DNA from: Sediminibacterium sp.
Lineage (GTDB): Bacteria > Bacteroidota > Bacteroidia > Chitinophagales > Chitinophagaceae
NCBI RefSeq assembly: GCF_030695065.1
Contig: NZ_JAUYTR010000023.1
Location: 620,001 to 684,000 of the forward strand
Direction of reading: 5' to 3'
Length of the DNA: 64,000 nt
Position 1 is the stretch's first letter; every line of letters begins with the position of its first letter. Made by a program: the position numbers and the translations under genes. The notes under the pieces were generated by a model that was given only the letters and a program-made list of their open reading frames with translations, was not told the origin of the DNA and ran no database searches. Positions 14,404 to 23,749 of this stretch are shown here, piece after piece.

Positions 14404-16626
14404 ATGAAGCGATATCTGATAGGTTTTTGGTATTCATTCCCAATACAACTGTTGTTGTTGCATTTTCGTAGGTACCAGATATTTTTATTCTTTTGGTATA
14501 TTTTATTTGCAACGGTTGGTGGTAGTTTCATGAAAACCTTTGGAGCATATTCATTATTTCTAGCGCCAGAATATTTTGGTAATATTAGCCCTTTAAGTAC
14601 CGCCATAGTTGGTGTTACATCGGGTGTTTTTATGATGAGTTGGAATATTACCACATTTATTTTGAATAGTGGTCGAATTCAATTTTTGGCTACCACTGCA
14701 CAACCGTTTTTAAAATACTGTATCAACAATGCTATTATTCCATTTTCCTTTTTAATATTTTATTTGGTTGAAGCGTACCAGTATACCATCAATCAGGAAT
14801 TGTTTTTACTATCCGATTTTATTAAGCTTGCATTGGGTTATACAGGAGGATTTATACTATCAATTGCTTTTGCTTTTCTATATTTTTTTGGTGCTGATAA
14901 AAAAATTTACAGCACTATTTCTGCAACTATAACAGACGCCAATAAGCGTTACGATTTAATTCCTGACAAACACAAAGAGCCCGATTTAAAACAAGATTTA
15001 AGAGTTGATTGGTTTTTTAGTGCTGCATTTAAATTACGTAAACCAAGAAATGTAAAACATTACAATCCTGATTTTTTAGAAGCTGTTTTTAACCGACATC
15101 ATTTTGCAGCCATTATTGCCATCATGATTGCATTTGTTTTTTTAATCTTAGTAGGATTTAGTTCTGATACTAAATTGTTTCAACTACCAGCAGCATCAAG
15201 TATTACGTTGTTGCTAGCTATTTTAATTGCTGCATCGGGGGCACTCACATTATTTTTACGCTCTTATACATTTGTTACTGTTATTGCGGCATATTTATTA
15301 GCCAATATTTTATACCAATATGAAATCATTGATCCTAGAAACAAAGCATACGGATTAGATTATGCCAAGGGCTCGGGAAGGCCCGAATATACCAGAGAAT
15401 CAATACAACATTTAGCATCTATAGATTCTGTAGAAAAAGACAAAGCTGCTTTTTTAGAAATACTCAATAATTGGAAGGCTCAACAGGGTCAAGAAAAGCC
15501 CATTATGTACATCATTAATACCAGTGGTGGCGGAACCAGAAGTGCTACTTTTACAATGAATACCCTGCAATATTTGGATAGTATAATGCAGGGGAAACTC
15601 ATGAAAAAGACCTTGTTGATTAATGGGGCTTCGGGTGGTATGTTGGGGGCAGTATATTTTAGGGAATTGTACCATGAAAAGATTAAAGGCAACCCTATTA
15701 ATTTGCAGGACAAGCAGTATGTAAACAATATTTCTAAAGATTTATTAAGCCCATTATTTTCCTCTTTCTTAACAAGAGATATGTTGGGTCCTGCACAAAA
15801 ATTCACCACAAATGGGTTTGAGTATGTAAAAGATAGGGGGTATGCATTTGAAGAGAAACTAAAAGAGAATACTGGTGGAATTATGCATAAAAGAGTTCGT
15901 GATTATGAGCAGGCGGAAGCAACAGCCACCATTCCCTCCGTTTTCTTTAATTCGGTGATAACTCGTGATGGCCGAAAAATGATTATTGCTTCTAGGCCAG
16001 TTCGTTTTTTAATGCGACCAGTATCAGATACCACCAATATCATGTCTTTTGATCCTGATGCAATCGATTTCAATAGCTTTTTATATAATCAAAAAAGCAA
16101 CGATATTAATTTATTATCAGCGCTTAGAATGAATGCAACATTTCCTTATGTTTTGCCCAATGTATGGTTGCCAACCAATCCGGTTATTGATGTAATGGAC
16201 GCTGGTTTAAGAGACAATTATGGCCAAGAATCTGCACTAAGATTTATTTCTGTATTTAAAGATTGGCTACAAGCAAATACAGCTAAAGTAATTTTAATTC
16301 AGATACGTGATAGAAGTTTAAGTGATTGGGATAAACCATTGGAAAGTAATTCATTGATTGGTTTTTTAACCAAGCCTTTTTTAATATTACAAAATAATTG
16401 GTTCAAGATTCAAGACTATTATCAGCATGACCAATTGGATTATTTGCATAAAGCATATGGAAATAATTTTTATCGATTCTCCTTTCAATATATACCATCA
16501 AAAAAAGAAGCTCCAGCTAGTTTAAGCTTTCACTTAACCGCAGCTGAAAAACGTGATATTGCACAAGCGGTCAACAATCCCTTGAATCAACAAGAGTTTG
16601 AACGATTGCAACAAGTTATAAAATAG
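14404..16626 (+). CDS. Membrane-anchored patatin-like phospholipase
   Basis: A 740-residue protein (from ATG 14404) with two parts. The first 310 residues hold about seven hydrophobic segments in two blocks, separated by a basic cytoplasmic stretch. The second part has patatin motifs: the oxyanion loop TSGGGTRSA (GGGTR at 375-379), the nucleophile elbow GASGG with S410, and the dyad aspartate in MDAGLRDNYG (D599). Patatins are Ser-Asp lipid acyl hydrolases, so a lipid substrate at the inner membrane face is likely. A TTG at 14350 would add 18 residues and overlap ctaA. It runs just after heme A synthase and converges with a lipid kinase gene. Confidence 0.8.
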   Translation: MKRYLIGFWYSFPIQLLLLHFRRYQIFLFFWYILFATVGGSFMKTFGAYSLFLAPEYFGNISPLSTAIVGVTSGVFMMSWNITTFILNSGRIQFLATTAQPFLKYCINNAIIPFSFLIFYLVEAYQYTINQELFLLSDFIKLALGYTGGFILSIAFAFLYFFGADKKIYSTISATITDANKRYDLIPDKHKEPDLKQDLRVDWFFSAAFKLRKPRNVKHYNPDFLEAVFNRHHFAAIIAIMIAFVFLILVGFSSDTKLFQLPAASSITLLLAILIAASGALTLFLRSYTFVTVIAAYLLANILYQYEIIDPRNKAYGLDYAKGSGRPEYTRESIQHLASIDSVEKDKAAFLEILNNWKAQQGQEKPIMYIINTSGGGTRSATFTMNTLQYLDSIMQGKLMKKTLLINGASGGMLGAVYFRELYHEKIKGNPINLQDKQYVNNISKDLLSPLFSSFLTRDMLGPAQKFTTNGFEYVKDRGYAFEEKLKENTGGIMHKRVRDYEQAEATATIPSVFFNSVITRDGRKMIIASRPVRFLMRPVSDTTNIMSFDPDAIDFNSFLYNQKSNDINLLSALRMNATFPYVLPNVWLPTNPVIDVMDAGLRDNYGQESALRFISVFKDWLQANTAKVILIQIRDRSLSDWDKPLESNSLIGFLTKPFLILQNNWFKIQDYYQHDQLDYLHKAYGNNFYRFSFQYIPSKKEAPASLSFHLTAAEKRDIAQAVNNPLNQQEFERLQQVIK

Positions 16627-16640
16627 GATAAAAATGGGTA

Positions 16641-17549
16641 TTATTTCCCTTTAGTCTTAATTAGCAAAAATGCTTTTGGTATAATTTCTACTTGCAATTC
16701 TTCAACCGCATCTCTTGGCTCTCCATCAATATGTAATGGTGCTAATTTAGGATTCTTGATATGCAACGAAGGGGTTTGAAAATAAAGAATATTTTTAGTG
16801 CTCATGTCTTCAACCAGTTGTTGTACTTTATTATTTCCGCGCATCTGTCTTAAAATGGCAAAAGGCAATTTGGCCTTGTTCATTTTCTGAACAATTACAA
16901 TATCTAATAATCCATCCGATAAGCTGGCTTGAGGTGCTATGATGGCGTTGTTTCCAAATTGATTGCTATTGGCGATACTGATAAAAAAGGCATCTGTGAA
17001 AAAAGAAAAGTTATCCAATACAATTTCAAATTGATACGGATTTGCTTTAAAAAATTGAATAATGCTTTGTTGTGTATAAGTGAATAATCCCCTTGAAGAT
17101 TTTTGCGCAAAGTCATGCGCAACTTGTGCATCAAATCCCATTCCACTCAGCATACATGCATACGCGCCATTCACAGTAAATGCATCTACTGCTTCTGCAT
17201 GTCCTTTAAAAATTAATTCTATGGCAGCTTTCATGCTAGTAGGAATACCCGCTGCACGGGCAAGGCCATTCCCAGATCCTACAGGTATGATTCCAAAATG
17301 TACTCCTGTGTCTCTTAATGCTCCAGTTACCTGATTCACTGTACCATCACCCCCTAATATTACAACATCGGTAAAATGTTCTTTTACTATATGCTCTCTT
17401 AAGAATTCATAGTCACCACCAGCATTGGTATGAAATACGCGGTATTCAATACCTTTTGCAGCAGTCACTTTTTCAACCAGCTCTCTGATTTTATCTTTTT
17501 TTGATGTACCAGATATTGGGTTGATTAAATAAATAATTTTTCTTGTCAT
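16641..17549 (-). CDS. Diacylglycerol kinase family lipid kinase (YegS/BmrU type)
   Basis: A 302-residue cytosolic lipid kinase with the DAGK catalytic signature ILGGDGTVNQV at about residues 64-74 and the GSGNGLARA loop near residue 92. Family members phosphorylate diacylglycerol, sphingosine or phosphatidylglycerol; the substrate cannot be read from sequence. The C-terminal beta-sandwich carries LHIDGEPRD, a motif common to the family. The gene lies directly before a FabH-type synthase gene's 3' end, on the same strand, so the two may be co-transcribed in the order fabH-type then kinase. Confidence 0.92.
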   Translation of the reverse strand: MTRKIIYLINPISGTSKKDKIRELVEKVTAAKGIEYRVFHTNAGGDYEFLREHIVKEHFTDVVILGGDGTVNQVTGALRDTGVHFGIIPVGSGNGLARAAGIPTSMKAAIELIFKGHAEAVDAFTVNGAYACMLSGMGFDAQVAHDFAQKSSRGLFTYTQQSIIQFFKANPYQFEIVLDNFSFFTDAFFISIANSNQFGNNAIIAPQASLSDGLLDIVIVQKMNKAKLPFAILRQMRGNNKVQQLVEDMSTKNILYFQTPSLHIKNPKLAPLHIDGEPRDAVEELQVEIIPKAFLLIKTKGK

Positions 17550-17570
17550 GGAATTCGTTCCTCGGTATTG

Positions 17571-18620
17571 CTACCATTTCATTAATGCACTAGCCCAAGT
17601 AAACCCGCTACCAAAAGCAGCTAAGCAAACTAAGTCTCCTTCTTTTATCATTCCTTTTTCCCAAGCTTCACAAAGCGCTATCGGAATGGACGCAGCTGTT
17701 GTATTACCATAGTTCATGATATTATTATAAACCTGGTGGTCTTGTAATTTTAATTTCTGTTGTACAAATTGACTAATGCGTAAATTGGCTTGATGTGGAA
17801 TCAGCATACTAATATCAGTAGACTGGTATCCATTTTTTGCCAATGATTCCATTATTACTTCTGGAAACTTCACTACTGCTTTTTTAAATACAGCAGGACC
17901 ATCCATGTAAGGGAAATTTTGTGCGTTGTCAATCATTTGATGACTCATAAACATTTGAGAAATTTCTGCGTCATCAAAACTTGCATAGTCTTTAGTACCC
18001 CAATGATTGGCATGTGAACCAGGATTGTACATGGCTAAAATTTCTGCAGATTCACCATCACTATGCAAATGGGTACTCAAAATTCCTTGTCCTTCCTTTT
18101 CGGCGGGTTGTAATACTACCGCCCCTGCGCCATCTCCAAAAATCACCGATAAGTTTCTGCCGCGGGTAGAAAAGTCTAAACCAAAAGAATGCTTTTCGCT
18201 ACCTATCACTAATATGTTCTTATACATTCCGGTTTTAATAAATTGATCGGCCACACTTAATGCGTAAACAAAACCACTACATTGATTTCTAACATCTAAT
18301 GCACCAATCTCTTTCATTTTCATAGCTCGTTGCACTAATACGCCGCAACCTGGAAAATAATAATCTGGAGAAAGTGTTGCAAAAATGATGAAGTCTATGT
18401 CTTGTGCTGTAATCCCTGCTCTCTCAATCGCTATTTTAGCCGCTTCCACTCCCATGGTAGTAGTGGTTTCTTCGGTTCTATGTGCGTACCTGCGTTCTTT
18501 AATACCCGTTCTTTCTTGAATCCACTCATCGTTGGTTTCCATGTATTTAGTGAGATCGTTATTCGTAACAACATTAGAAGGTACATACATGCCGATTCCG
18601 GCAATTTTACTCAATGGCAT
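17571..18620 (-). CDS. Beta-ketoacyl-ACP synthase III family protein
   Basis: A 349-residue FabH-type condensing enzyme. The catalytic triad is visible: C114 in NQCSGFVYAL, histidine in LIPHQANLRI and asparagine in NYGNTTAASIP. FabH starts fatty acid synthesis by condensing acetyl-CoA with malonyl-ACP, but many Bacteroidota carry extra KAS III paralogues for other products. The insert about residues 180-225 (GSHANHWGTKDYASF) is longer than in E. coli FabH, suggesting a paralogue rather than the housekeeping enzyme. ATG at 18620 is preferred over the TTG two codons before it. No acyl carrier protein gene is adjacent. Confidence 0.88.
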   Translation of the reverse strand: MPLSKIAGIGMYVPSNVVTNNDLTKYMETNDEWIQERTGIKERRYAHRTEETTTTMGVEAAKIAIERAGITAQDIDFIIFATLSPDYYFPGCGVLVQRAMKMKEIGALDVRNQCSGFVYALSVADQFIKTGMYKNILVIGSEKHSFGLDFSTRGRNLSVIFGDGAGAVVLQPAEKEGQGILSTHLHSDGESAEILAMYNPGSHANHWGTKDYASFDDAEISQMFMSHQMIDNAQNFPYMDGPAVFKKAVVKFPEVIMESLAKNGYQSTDISMLIPHQANLRISQFVQQKLKLQDHQVYNNIMNYGNTTAASIPIALCEAWEKGMIKEGDLVCLAAFGSGFTWASALMKW

Positions 18621-18677
18621 ATGCAAGCAAATTTGAAGGTTAAAGTTAATGAATCTTTACGGTAGGTCTGTGAAGGA

Positions 18678-19685
18678 TCAGTTAATGCTGTTGATTGGTT
18701 TTAACTGAAGCACGCCATTTAGAAATTGCGCTGTTTCTTTTTGTACCGTAATAATATCTTTAGATTGAATAGGAGATGCCATTACATGATTTCCTGAATT
18801 AGGAATAGAAACCATTTTTTTCTTTTCTGATGCAGTATTCACTTGTAAAAACATTGCTTTCATTGCAGCTACACTTACTACAGGGTCTTGCTCTTTTTCA
18901 TTTTTATAATAATACAATACCAAAAGTGGTTGTTTCACTTTAGTAAAATGCTCTTTGGTCATGGCGGTCTCTAATAGTTCTTCCAATTGTACAGTAGCTT
19001 CTAATCTATACTTGGTATTCCAATATTGTTCGTATAAAGGGTGGTCCTTTTTTACGCCCATATAGTTTGAGCCTTTTACTAATCTCGCAATTTGTAATCC
19101 CCATGGATTATTTAATAACCATGCATTGGGATCTTTAATAGCAATATTAGGAGAATATAAAACCAAGCCTGCAATCTCAGGATACATCGCAGCCAATTGT
19201 AAAGCAAGTGTACCACCTGTAGAAGTGCCCATTAAAATTACTTTTTCACCCAATTGTTTGCCAATGGCATACGCTTCTTTTGCAGACTCAAATAAACTTT
19301 CAGCAGTCATATTAATCAACGCATCTGTGGTATCAATACCATGTTCAGACAAACGTGCCAAATACAAATTGCATCCAAATTCTTTTGCAATATTCTGGTG
19401 CACTGGATTGCCCTCTTCTTGGCTGGCACTGAAACCATGTAAGTAAACAATGGCGTAAGGAGTTTTCTGTTTTGAACTATCGTTGGCCCAAACAATTCTT
19501 GCTTCATTGTTTGGTCGGGTATTGTGCTTTTTTTCGTTGGTGTAAATATAATCCACTAACTCAGCCGGGTTGCTAGGAATAGTCGGAAGGGTTGAAGTAT
19601 AAACTGGGGTAGATGGAGTAGGACCAACAAAATATACAAGACCCAATACCAATACAATACCTAATAACCATTTTAATATGCGCAT
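18678..19685 (-). CDS. Alpha/beta hydrolase, esterase type, membrane-anchored or secreted
   Basis: A 335-residue protein with an N-terminal hydrophobic segment (ILKWLLGIVLVLGLVYFV), which serves as membrane anchor or signal. The hydrolase core has YLHGFSAS, the nucleophile elbow MGTSTGGTL, and a C-terminal histidine in NSGNHVMASPI. The closest general type is carboxylesterase/lysophospholipase; the substrate is unknown. It is followed on the same strand, after about 50 bp, by the KAS III gene and preceded by a DoxX-like gene, suggesting one transcription unit that starts at the DoxX-like gene. Confidence 0.87.
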   Translation of the reverse strand: MRILKWLLGIVLVLGLVYFVGPTPSTPVYTSTLPTIPSNPAELVDYIYTNEKKHNTRPNNEARIVWANDSSKQKTPYAIVYLHGFSASQEEGNPVHQNIAKEFGCNLYLARLSEHGIDTTDALINMTAESLFESAKEAYAIGKQLGEKVILMGTSTGGTLALQLAAMYPEIAGLVLYSPNIAIKDPNAWLLNNPWGLQIARLVKGSNYMGVKKDHPLYEQYWNTKYRLEATVQLEELLETAMTKEHFTKVKQPLLVLYYYKNEKEQDPVVSVAAMKAMFLQVNTASEKKKMVSIPNSGNHVMASPIQSKDIITVQKETAQFLNGVLQLKPINSIN

Positions 19686-19694
19686 AAACTAGAA

Positions 19695-20072
19695 TTAAAC
19701 ATTTTTAAGATACCAAGCCCAAGCCATTAAAAGGGGCTGTAAAATCAGGAGTCTTACCCATCCAATCATTGGGGTCATTTGAAAACTTCCTATTTTAAAG
19801 TGTCCCAATTGAATCATATAAATATGAGCGGGTATAAAAGCAATTAGCATAGCAATAATCCCATAAATAGCCCAATTTCTGGTAGCGGAAAAGCATAATC
19901 CAATAGCCAACACTATTTCGGCAATGCCAGCCAGTATATTTAAAGTAGCAGCCCATTTATGCAAATACGGTGGAAAAAAGGTCGTATAAAAGCCAGGATT
20001 CTTAAAATGATAGAATCCTGCAAACAAGTAAAATGCAACCATTATGATTAATAATAACCCTTTCATTGGCAT
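19695..20072 (-). CDS. DoxX-like membrane protein
   Basis: A 125-residue protein with four predicted membrane helices and the layout of DoxX-like small membrane proteins (FYLFAGFYHFKNPGFY, then LAGIAEIVLAIGL). Homologues often accompany redox enzymes, but no function can be assigned here. The start is ATG at 20072; a second ATG two codons later is equally possible. Nine bases separate it from the esterase gene downstream. Confidence 0.8.
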   Translation of the reverse strand: MPMKGLLLIIMVAFYLFAGFYHFKNPGFYTTFFPPYLHKWAATLNILAGIAEIVLAIGLCFSATRNWAIYGIIAMLIAFIPAHIYMIQLGHFKIGSFQMTPMIGWVRLLILQPLLMAWAWYLKNV

Positions 20073-20167
20073 AGCGTTAAAATAAAATTAGGGTTTATTG
20101 TGCATCCTCCATAGTATAGTTAACAGAATAATGACCCTTATTTACTTGCTGCCCCACGTTAAAGCCG

Positions 20168-20175
20168 TACCTTTG
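20168..20175 (+). promoter_or_regulatory. TAnnTTTG -7 element of typA
   Basis: TACCTTTG, a perfect match on the plus strand, lies about 60 bp before the typA ATG, leaving a leader of roughly 53 nt. Confidence 0.55.
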
Positions 20176-20234
20176 CCGCTCAAATAAACAGTATGAATCA
20201 TCTAATTGATTGATACTGAGTCAAATACACAATA

Positions 20235-22049
20235 ATGGAAATAAGAAACATTGCCATCATCGCACACGTTGACCATGGCAAAACAACTTTAGTAGACCGA
20301 ATTTTAGGAGCCACTAAAGTATTTAGAGACAACCAGGATGCTGGTGAGTTAATTATGGACAGCAATGATTTAGAAAGAGAGCGTGGAATCACCATCTTTA
20401 GTAAAAACGCTGCAGTAACCTATAAAGACTATAAAATCAATGTTATTGATACTCCAGGTCACAGTGATTTCGGTGGTGAAGTAGAGCGCGTATTGAAAAT
20501 GGCCGATGGGGTTATTTTATTGGTGGATGCTTTTGAAGGACCAATGCCTCAAACTCGTTTTGTATTACAGAAAGCATTGCAATTGAACTTGCATCCTATA
20601 GTGGTAATTAATAAAGTAGATAAGCCCAACTGTAGACCAGACGAGGTACACGATGCGGTTTTTGAATTATTCTTCAACTTAGACGCAACAGAAGAGCAAT
20701 TAAATTTCCCTACTTTTTATGGTAGTGGAAAGAACGGTTGGTTCAATGATAGCTTAACACAAACAGAAGACATATTCCCTTTAATGGATGGTATCATTAA
20801 ATATGTACCAGCTCCTAAAGTAAATGAGGGAACCCTTCAATTACAAATTACCTCATTAGACTATTCTTCTTTCTTAGGTAGAATAGCCATTGGTAAAGTA
20901 ACCAGAGGTTCAATTAAAGAAGGACAACAAATTGCATTGGTTCAAGCAGATGGTACTTTCAAGAAAATGAAAGTAAAAGAATTGTATGTGTTTGAAGGAA
21001 TGGGCAAGCGTAAGGTAACAGAAGTTTTATCTGGAGACCTTTGTGCAGTAGTAGGATTAGAAGAGTTCAATATTGGAGATACCATTGCAGATATCGAAAA
21101 CCCAGAAGGTTTGCCCATCATTAGTGTAGATGAGCCTACCATGAGTATGACATTCAGCATTAATAACTCACCATTCTTTGGTAGAGATGGTAAGTTTGTT
21201 ACTTCACGTCACTTACGTGATCGTTTAATGAAAGAGACCGAAAAGAACTTGGCATTAAGAGTAGAAGATACCGACAGTGCAGATAGTTTCTTAGTATTTG
21301 GTAGAGGTATTTTGCACTTAGGCGTATTGGTTGAAACCATGCGTAGAGAAGGATATGAATTAACGGTAGGTAATCCACAGGTGTTGGTTAAAACCATTGA
21401 TGGTAAAAAACATGAGCCTTATGAGAACCTAGTAGTAGATGTGCCTTCAGAATACAGCGGTAAAGTAATTGACTTAGTAACCCAGCGTAAAGGTGAAATG
21501 CAAATCATGGAGTCGAAGGGCGAAATGCAACACCTTGAATTTGAAATACCTTCAAGAGGGTTGATTGGTTTACGTTCTCAAATGCTTACTGGTACTGCTG
21601 GAGAAGCGGTTATGGCACATCGTTTTATTGATTACAAACCTTGGAAAGGGCCAATTCCAGGAAGAAGCAATGGTGTATTAATTGCGAAGTTCCAAGGAGT
21701 AACTACTGCCTATTCAATTGATAAATTACAAGATCGCGGATCTTTCTTTGTTGATCCAGGAGATGAAGTATATGTAGGACAAATTATTGCAGAACATATT
21801 AAGCCAGGAGATTTAAATGTGAATGCAGTGGAAATGAAAAAACTCACTAACCACCGTGCAAGCGGAAGTGATGATGCAGTTAGAATTGTTCCCAAGTTGC
21901 AATTTACTTTAGAAGAGTGTATGGAATATATTCAACAAGATGAGTGTATTGAAGTAACTCCTAAGAATATTCGTATGCGTAAATCTATTTTAGATGAGAA
22001 CGAACGTTCTAAAGTTTCTAAGAGTATGAAATCTGAAGCAGTAGGATAA
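20235..22049 (+). CDS. typA: Ribosome-associated translational GTPase TypA/BipA
   Basis: A 604-residue GTPase of the elongation factor class, involved in ribosome assembly and stress adaptation. The G1 motif AHVDHGKTTLVDRIL is at residues 10-24, G3 is DTPGHSDFGGEVERV, and G4 is NKVDKPN. The beta-barrel domain II, EF-G-like domains and the BipA-specific C-terminal region (QFTLEECMEYIQQDE) follow, giving full family length. A strong hairpin terminator follows 20 bp after its stop. Confidence 0.97.
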   Translation: MEIRNIAIIAHVDHGKTTLVDRILGATKVFRDNQDAGELIMDSNDLERERGITIFSKNAAVTYKDYKINVIDTPGHSDFGGEVERVLKMADGVILLVDAFEGPMPQTRFVLQKALQLNLHPIVVINKVDKPNCRPDEVHDAVFELFFNLDATEEQLNFPTFYGSGKNGWFNDSLTQTEDIFPLMDGIIKYVPAPKVNEGTLQLQITSLDYSSFLGRIAIGKVTRGSIKEGQQIALVQADGTFKKMKVKELYVFEGMGKRKVTEVLSGDLCAVVGLEEFNIGDTIADIENPEGLPIISVDEPTMSMTFSINNSPFFGRDGKFVTSRHLRDRLMKETEKNLALRVEDTDSADSFLVFGRGILHLGVLVETMRREGYELTVGNPQVLVKTIDGKKHEPYENLVVDVPSEYSGKVIDLVTQRKGEMQIMESKGEMQHLEFEIPSRGLIGLRSQMLTGTAGEAVMAHRFIDYKPWKGPIPGRSNGVLIAKFQGVTTAYSIDKLQDRGSFFVDPGDEVYVGQIIAEHIKPGDLNVNAVEMKKLTNHRASGSDDAVRIVPKLQFTLEECMEYIQQDECIEVTPKNIRMRKSILDENERSKVSKSMKSEAVG

Positions 22050-22071
22050 TTACTTATTGTTACAATAAATA

Positions 22072-22102
22072 AAAAGAGGCACTCATATGAGTGCCTCTTT
22101 TT
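22072..22102. terminator. Bidirectional intrinsic terminator
   Basis: AAAAGAGGCACTC-ATAT-GAGTGCCTCTTTT is a perfect hairpin with A- and T-runs on both sides. It lies between convergent typA and the secreted-protein gene and can serve both. Confidence 0.9.
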
Positions 22103-22122
22103 TGTTTGATAAATTAGTTAAA

Positions 22123-22545
22123 TTAATTTTTGCTAATTACAGCGTTTTCGAAGCTGATGGTTTCAAAGCTTACATTGTACTGCTCAGATTTTTTTGATTT
22201 TACTTCTTCAATTACAAAAGATAATTTACTTGATTCGTCTTTTGGAAATTTAAAAGTCTTGCTGAAATCTTTGTCAGCATAATTGCCTTTGAAAATCATT
22301 TCATTGTTGGCATCTGTAATAATTAGGTTAAATGATGCACCCGTTGGGTTGCTGAATTTTACCTGAATCGTGTGTAATTGATTTTTATCAATACCATTGT
22401 ACTTTACTTCTGCTTTGCTCTTAGTAGATATATCATAAGCTCTTACAGGAGATACAGACGCGTTGGCCGATAAAAACATCAATGAAGACACCACAGATCC
22501 AAAAACGATTCTCTTAACACTGGTAACGATTGTTTGCTTTTTCAT
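22123..22545 (-). CDS. Secreted protein of unknown function
   Basis: A 140-residue protein with a signal peptide (basic start, then VFGSVVSSLMFLSANASVS). The mature part is rich in lysine, serine and asparagine and probably all beta; it includes VKFSNPTGASFNLIITDANN and looks like a small Ig-like or C2-like sandwich, but I do not recognise a family. ATG at 22545 is chosen over an upstream in-frame TTG. A 10-bp palindrome lies about 65 bp upstream. It is probably monocistronic, ending at the shared terminator. Confidence 0.72.
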   Translation of the reverse strand: MKKQTIVTSVKRIVFGSVVSSLMFLSANASVSPVRAYDISTKSKAEVKYNGIDKNQLHTIQVKFSNPTGASFNLIITDANNEMIFKGNYADKDFSKTFKFPKDESSKLSFVIEEVKSKKSEQYNVSFETISFENAVISKN

Positions 22546-22703
22546 ACTTTTCAAATTTTACTGTGAGTAATAGATTCTTCTCAAATGGCAACAGCAAACG
22601 AAAAAGCTTAGTGTACACTATACACATTAATACAGAAAGGGCTAAAAAGTAACCCACAAAAATTAATTTTTAGCTTAAGTAGTTGAAAATGAATAAGTTA
22701 AAT

Positions 22704-23708
22704 TTATTTAACTGGCTTGTTCAAAGTCTCCCAAAGTAGGTCTTTCAACTCGGTCAAGCCTTTATTGGTGACTGAAGAAATGAATACATGTGGAATATTA
22801 GATGGTAATTCTTTACTGATGGCTTCTTTTAATTCATCGTCTAACATATCGCTTTTACTAATAGCGATGATGAAATCTTTCTGCAACATTTCCTCATTGT
22901 AATTCTTCAATTCTTGACGTAGAATCTCAAATTCTTTACCATGGTCATTGCTGTCTGCTGGAATTAAAAATAATAAAACAGAGTTGCGTTCAATATGTCT
23001 TAAAAAACGGTGTCCCAATCCTTTTCCTTCTGCAGCGCCTTCAATAATTCCCGGTAAATCGGCAATGCAAAATGATTTTGAATCGCGGTATTCTACCATA
23101 CCTAATTGTGGAATCAACGTAGTAAATGCGTAGTTGGCAATTTTTGGTTTAGCGGCGGTTATTGACGACAGTAAAGTAGATTTTCCTGCATTTGGAAATC
23201 CTACCAAACCCACGTCTGCCAATACTTTCAGCTCAATATTTTTCCAACCTTCTATGCCAGGTTCTCCTGGTTGTGCATGGTCGGGTGCTTGGTTAGTTGG
23301 GGTAGCAAAATTGCCATTACCCAACCCACCTCTACCACCACGCATCCAAATATATTCTTGCCCTTCTTCTAAAATTTCGGCTTCAATTTTTCCGGTCTCT
23401 TCATCTCTTGCAACAGTGCCTAATGGAACATCAATGATAATATCTTTTCCATCTCGTCCGGTACAATTGTCTTTACTACCGTTTTCTCCATTTTCGGCTA
23501 ACACGTTTTTGAAATACCTCAAGTGTAATAAAGTCCAAAGATTACTATTCCCTCTTAAGATAATATGACCACCGCGGCCTCCATCGCCTCCATCAGGTCC
23601 ACCCATTGCAGTTAATTTATTGCGCATAAAATGCCTAACACCTGCGCCACCGAGACCACTGCGGGCAAAAATTCTGATATAGTCTATGAAGTTATTCCTT
23701 TCCGACAC
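22704..23708 (-). CDS. obgE: Obg family GTPase CgtA
   Basis: A 334-residue GTPase for 50S ribosomal subunit assembly and growth control. The N-terminal Obg domain is glycine-rich ([14 protein letters not shown] at about residues 36-49). The G domain has [14 protein letters not shown], the TTLIPQLG switch [17 protein letters not shown] switch II, and SKSD. The variable C-terminal domain of longer Obg proteins is absent. It starts with GTG at 23708, 17 bases after a perfect promoter element. Confidence 0.97.
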   Translation of the reverse strand: MSERNNFIDYIRIFARSGLGGAGVRHFMRNKLTAMGGPDGGDGGRGGHIILRGNSNLWTLLHLRYFKNVLAENGENGSKDNCTGRDGKDIIIDVPLGTVARDEETGKIEAEILEEGQEYIWMRGGRGGLGNGNFATPTNQAPDHAQPGEPGIEGWKNIELKVLADVGLVGFPNAGKSTLLSSITAAKPKIANYAFTTLIPQLGMVEYRDSKSFCIADLPGIIEGAAEGKGLGHRFLRHIERNSVLLFLIPADSNDHGKEFEILRQELKNYNEEMLQKDFIIAISKSDMLDDELKEAISKELPSNIPHVFISSVTNKGLTELKDLLWETLNKPVK

Positions 23709-23724
23709 TTGAATGATTTAGCTG

Positions 23725-23732
23725 CAAAGATA
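23725..23732 (-). promoter_or_regulatory. TAnnTTTG -7 element of obgE
   Basis: TATCTTTG on the minus strand lies 17 bases before the GTG start of obgE, in the 41-bp gap that follows paaY. It gives obgE its own promoter, independent of the paa operon. Confidence 0.6.
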
Positions 23733-23749
23733 CAACATTGCAAATTGTG

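Noticed and set aside
23134..23568. 144-codon open frame on the plus strand
   Set aside because: It lies entirely antisense to the well-supported obgE gene and encodes a proline/serine-rich sequence with no domain; it is a mirror of the glycine-rich Obg codons.
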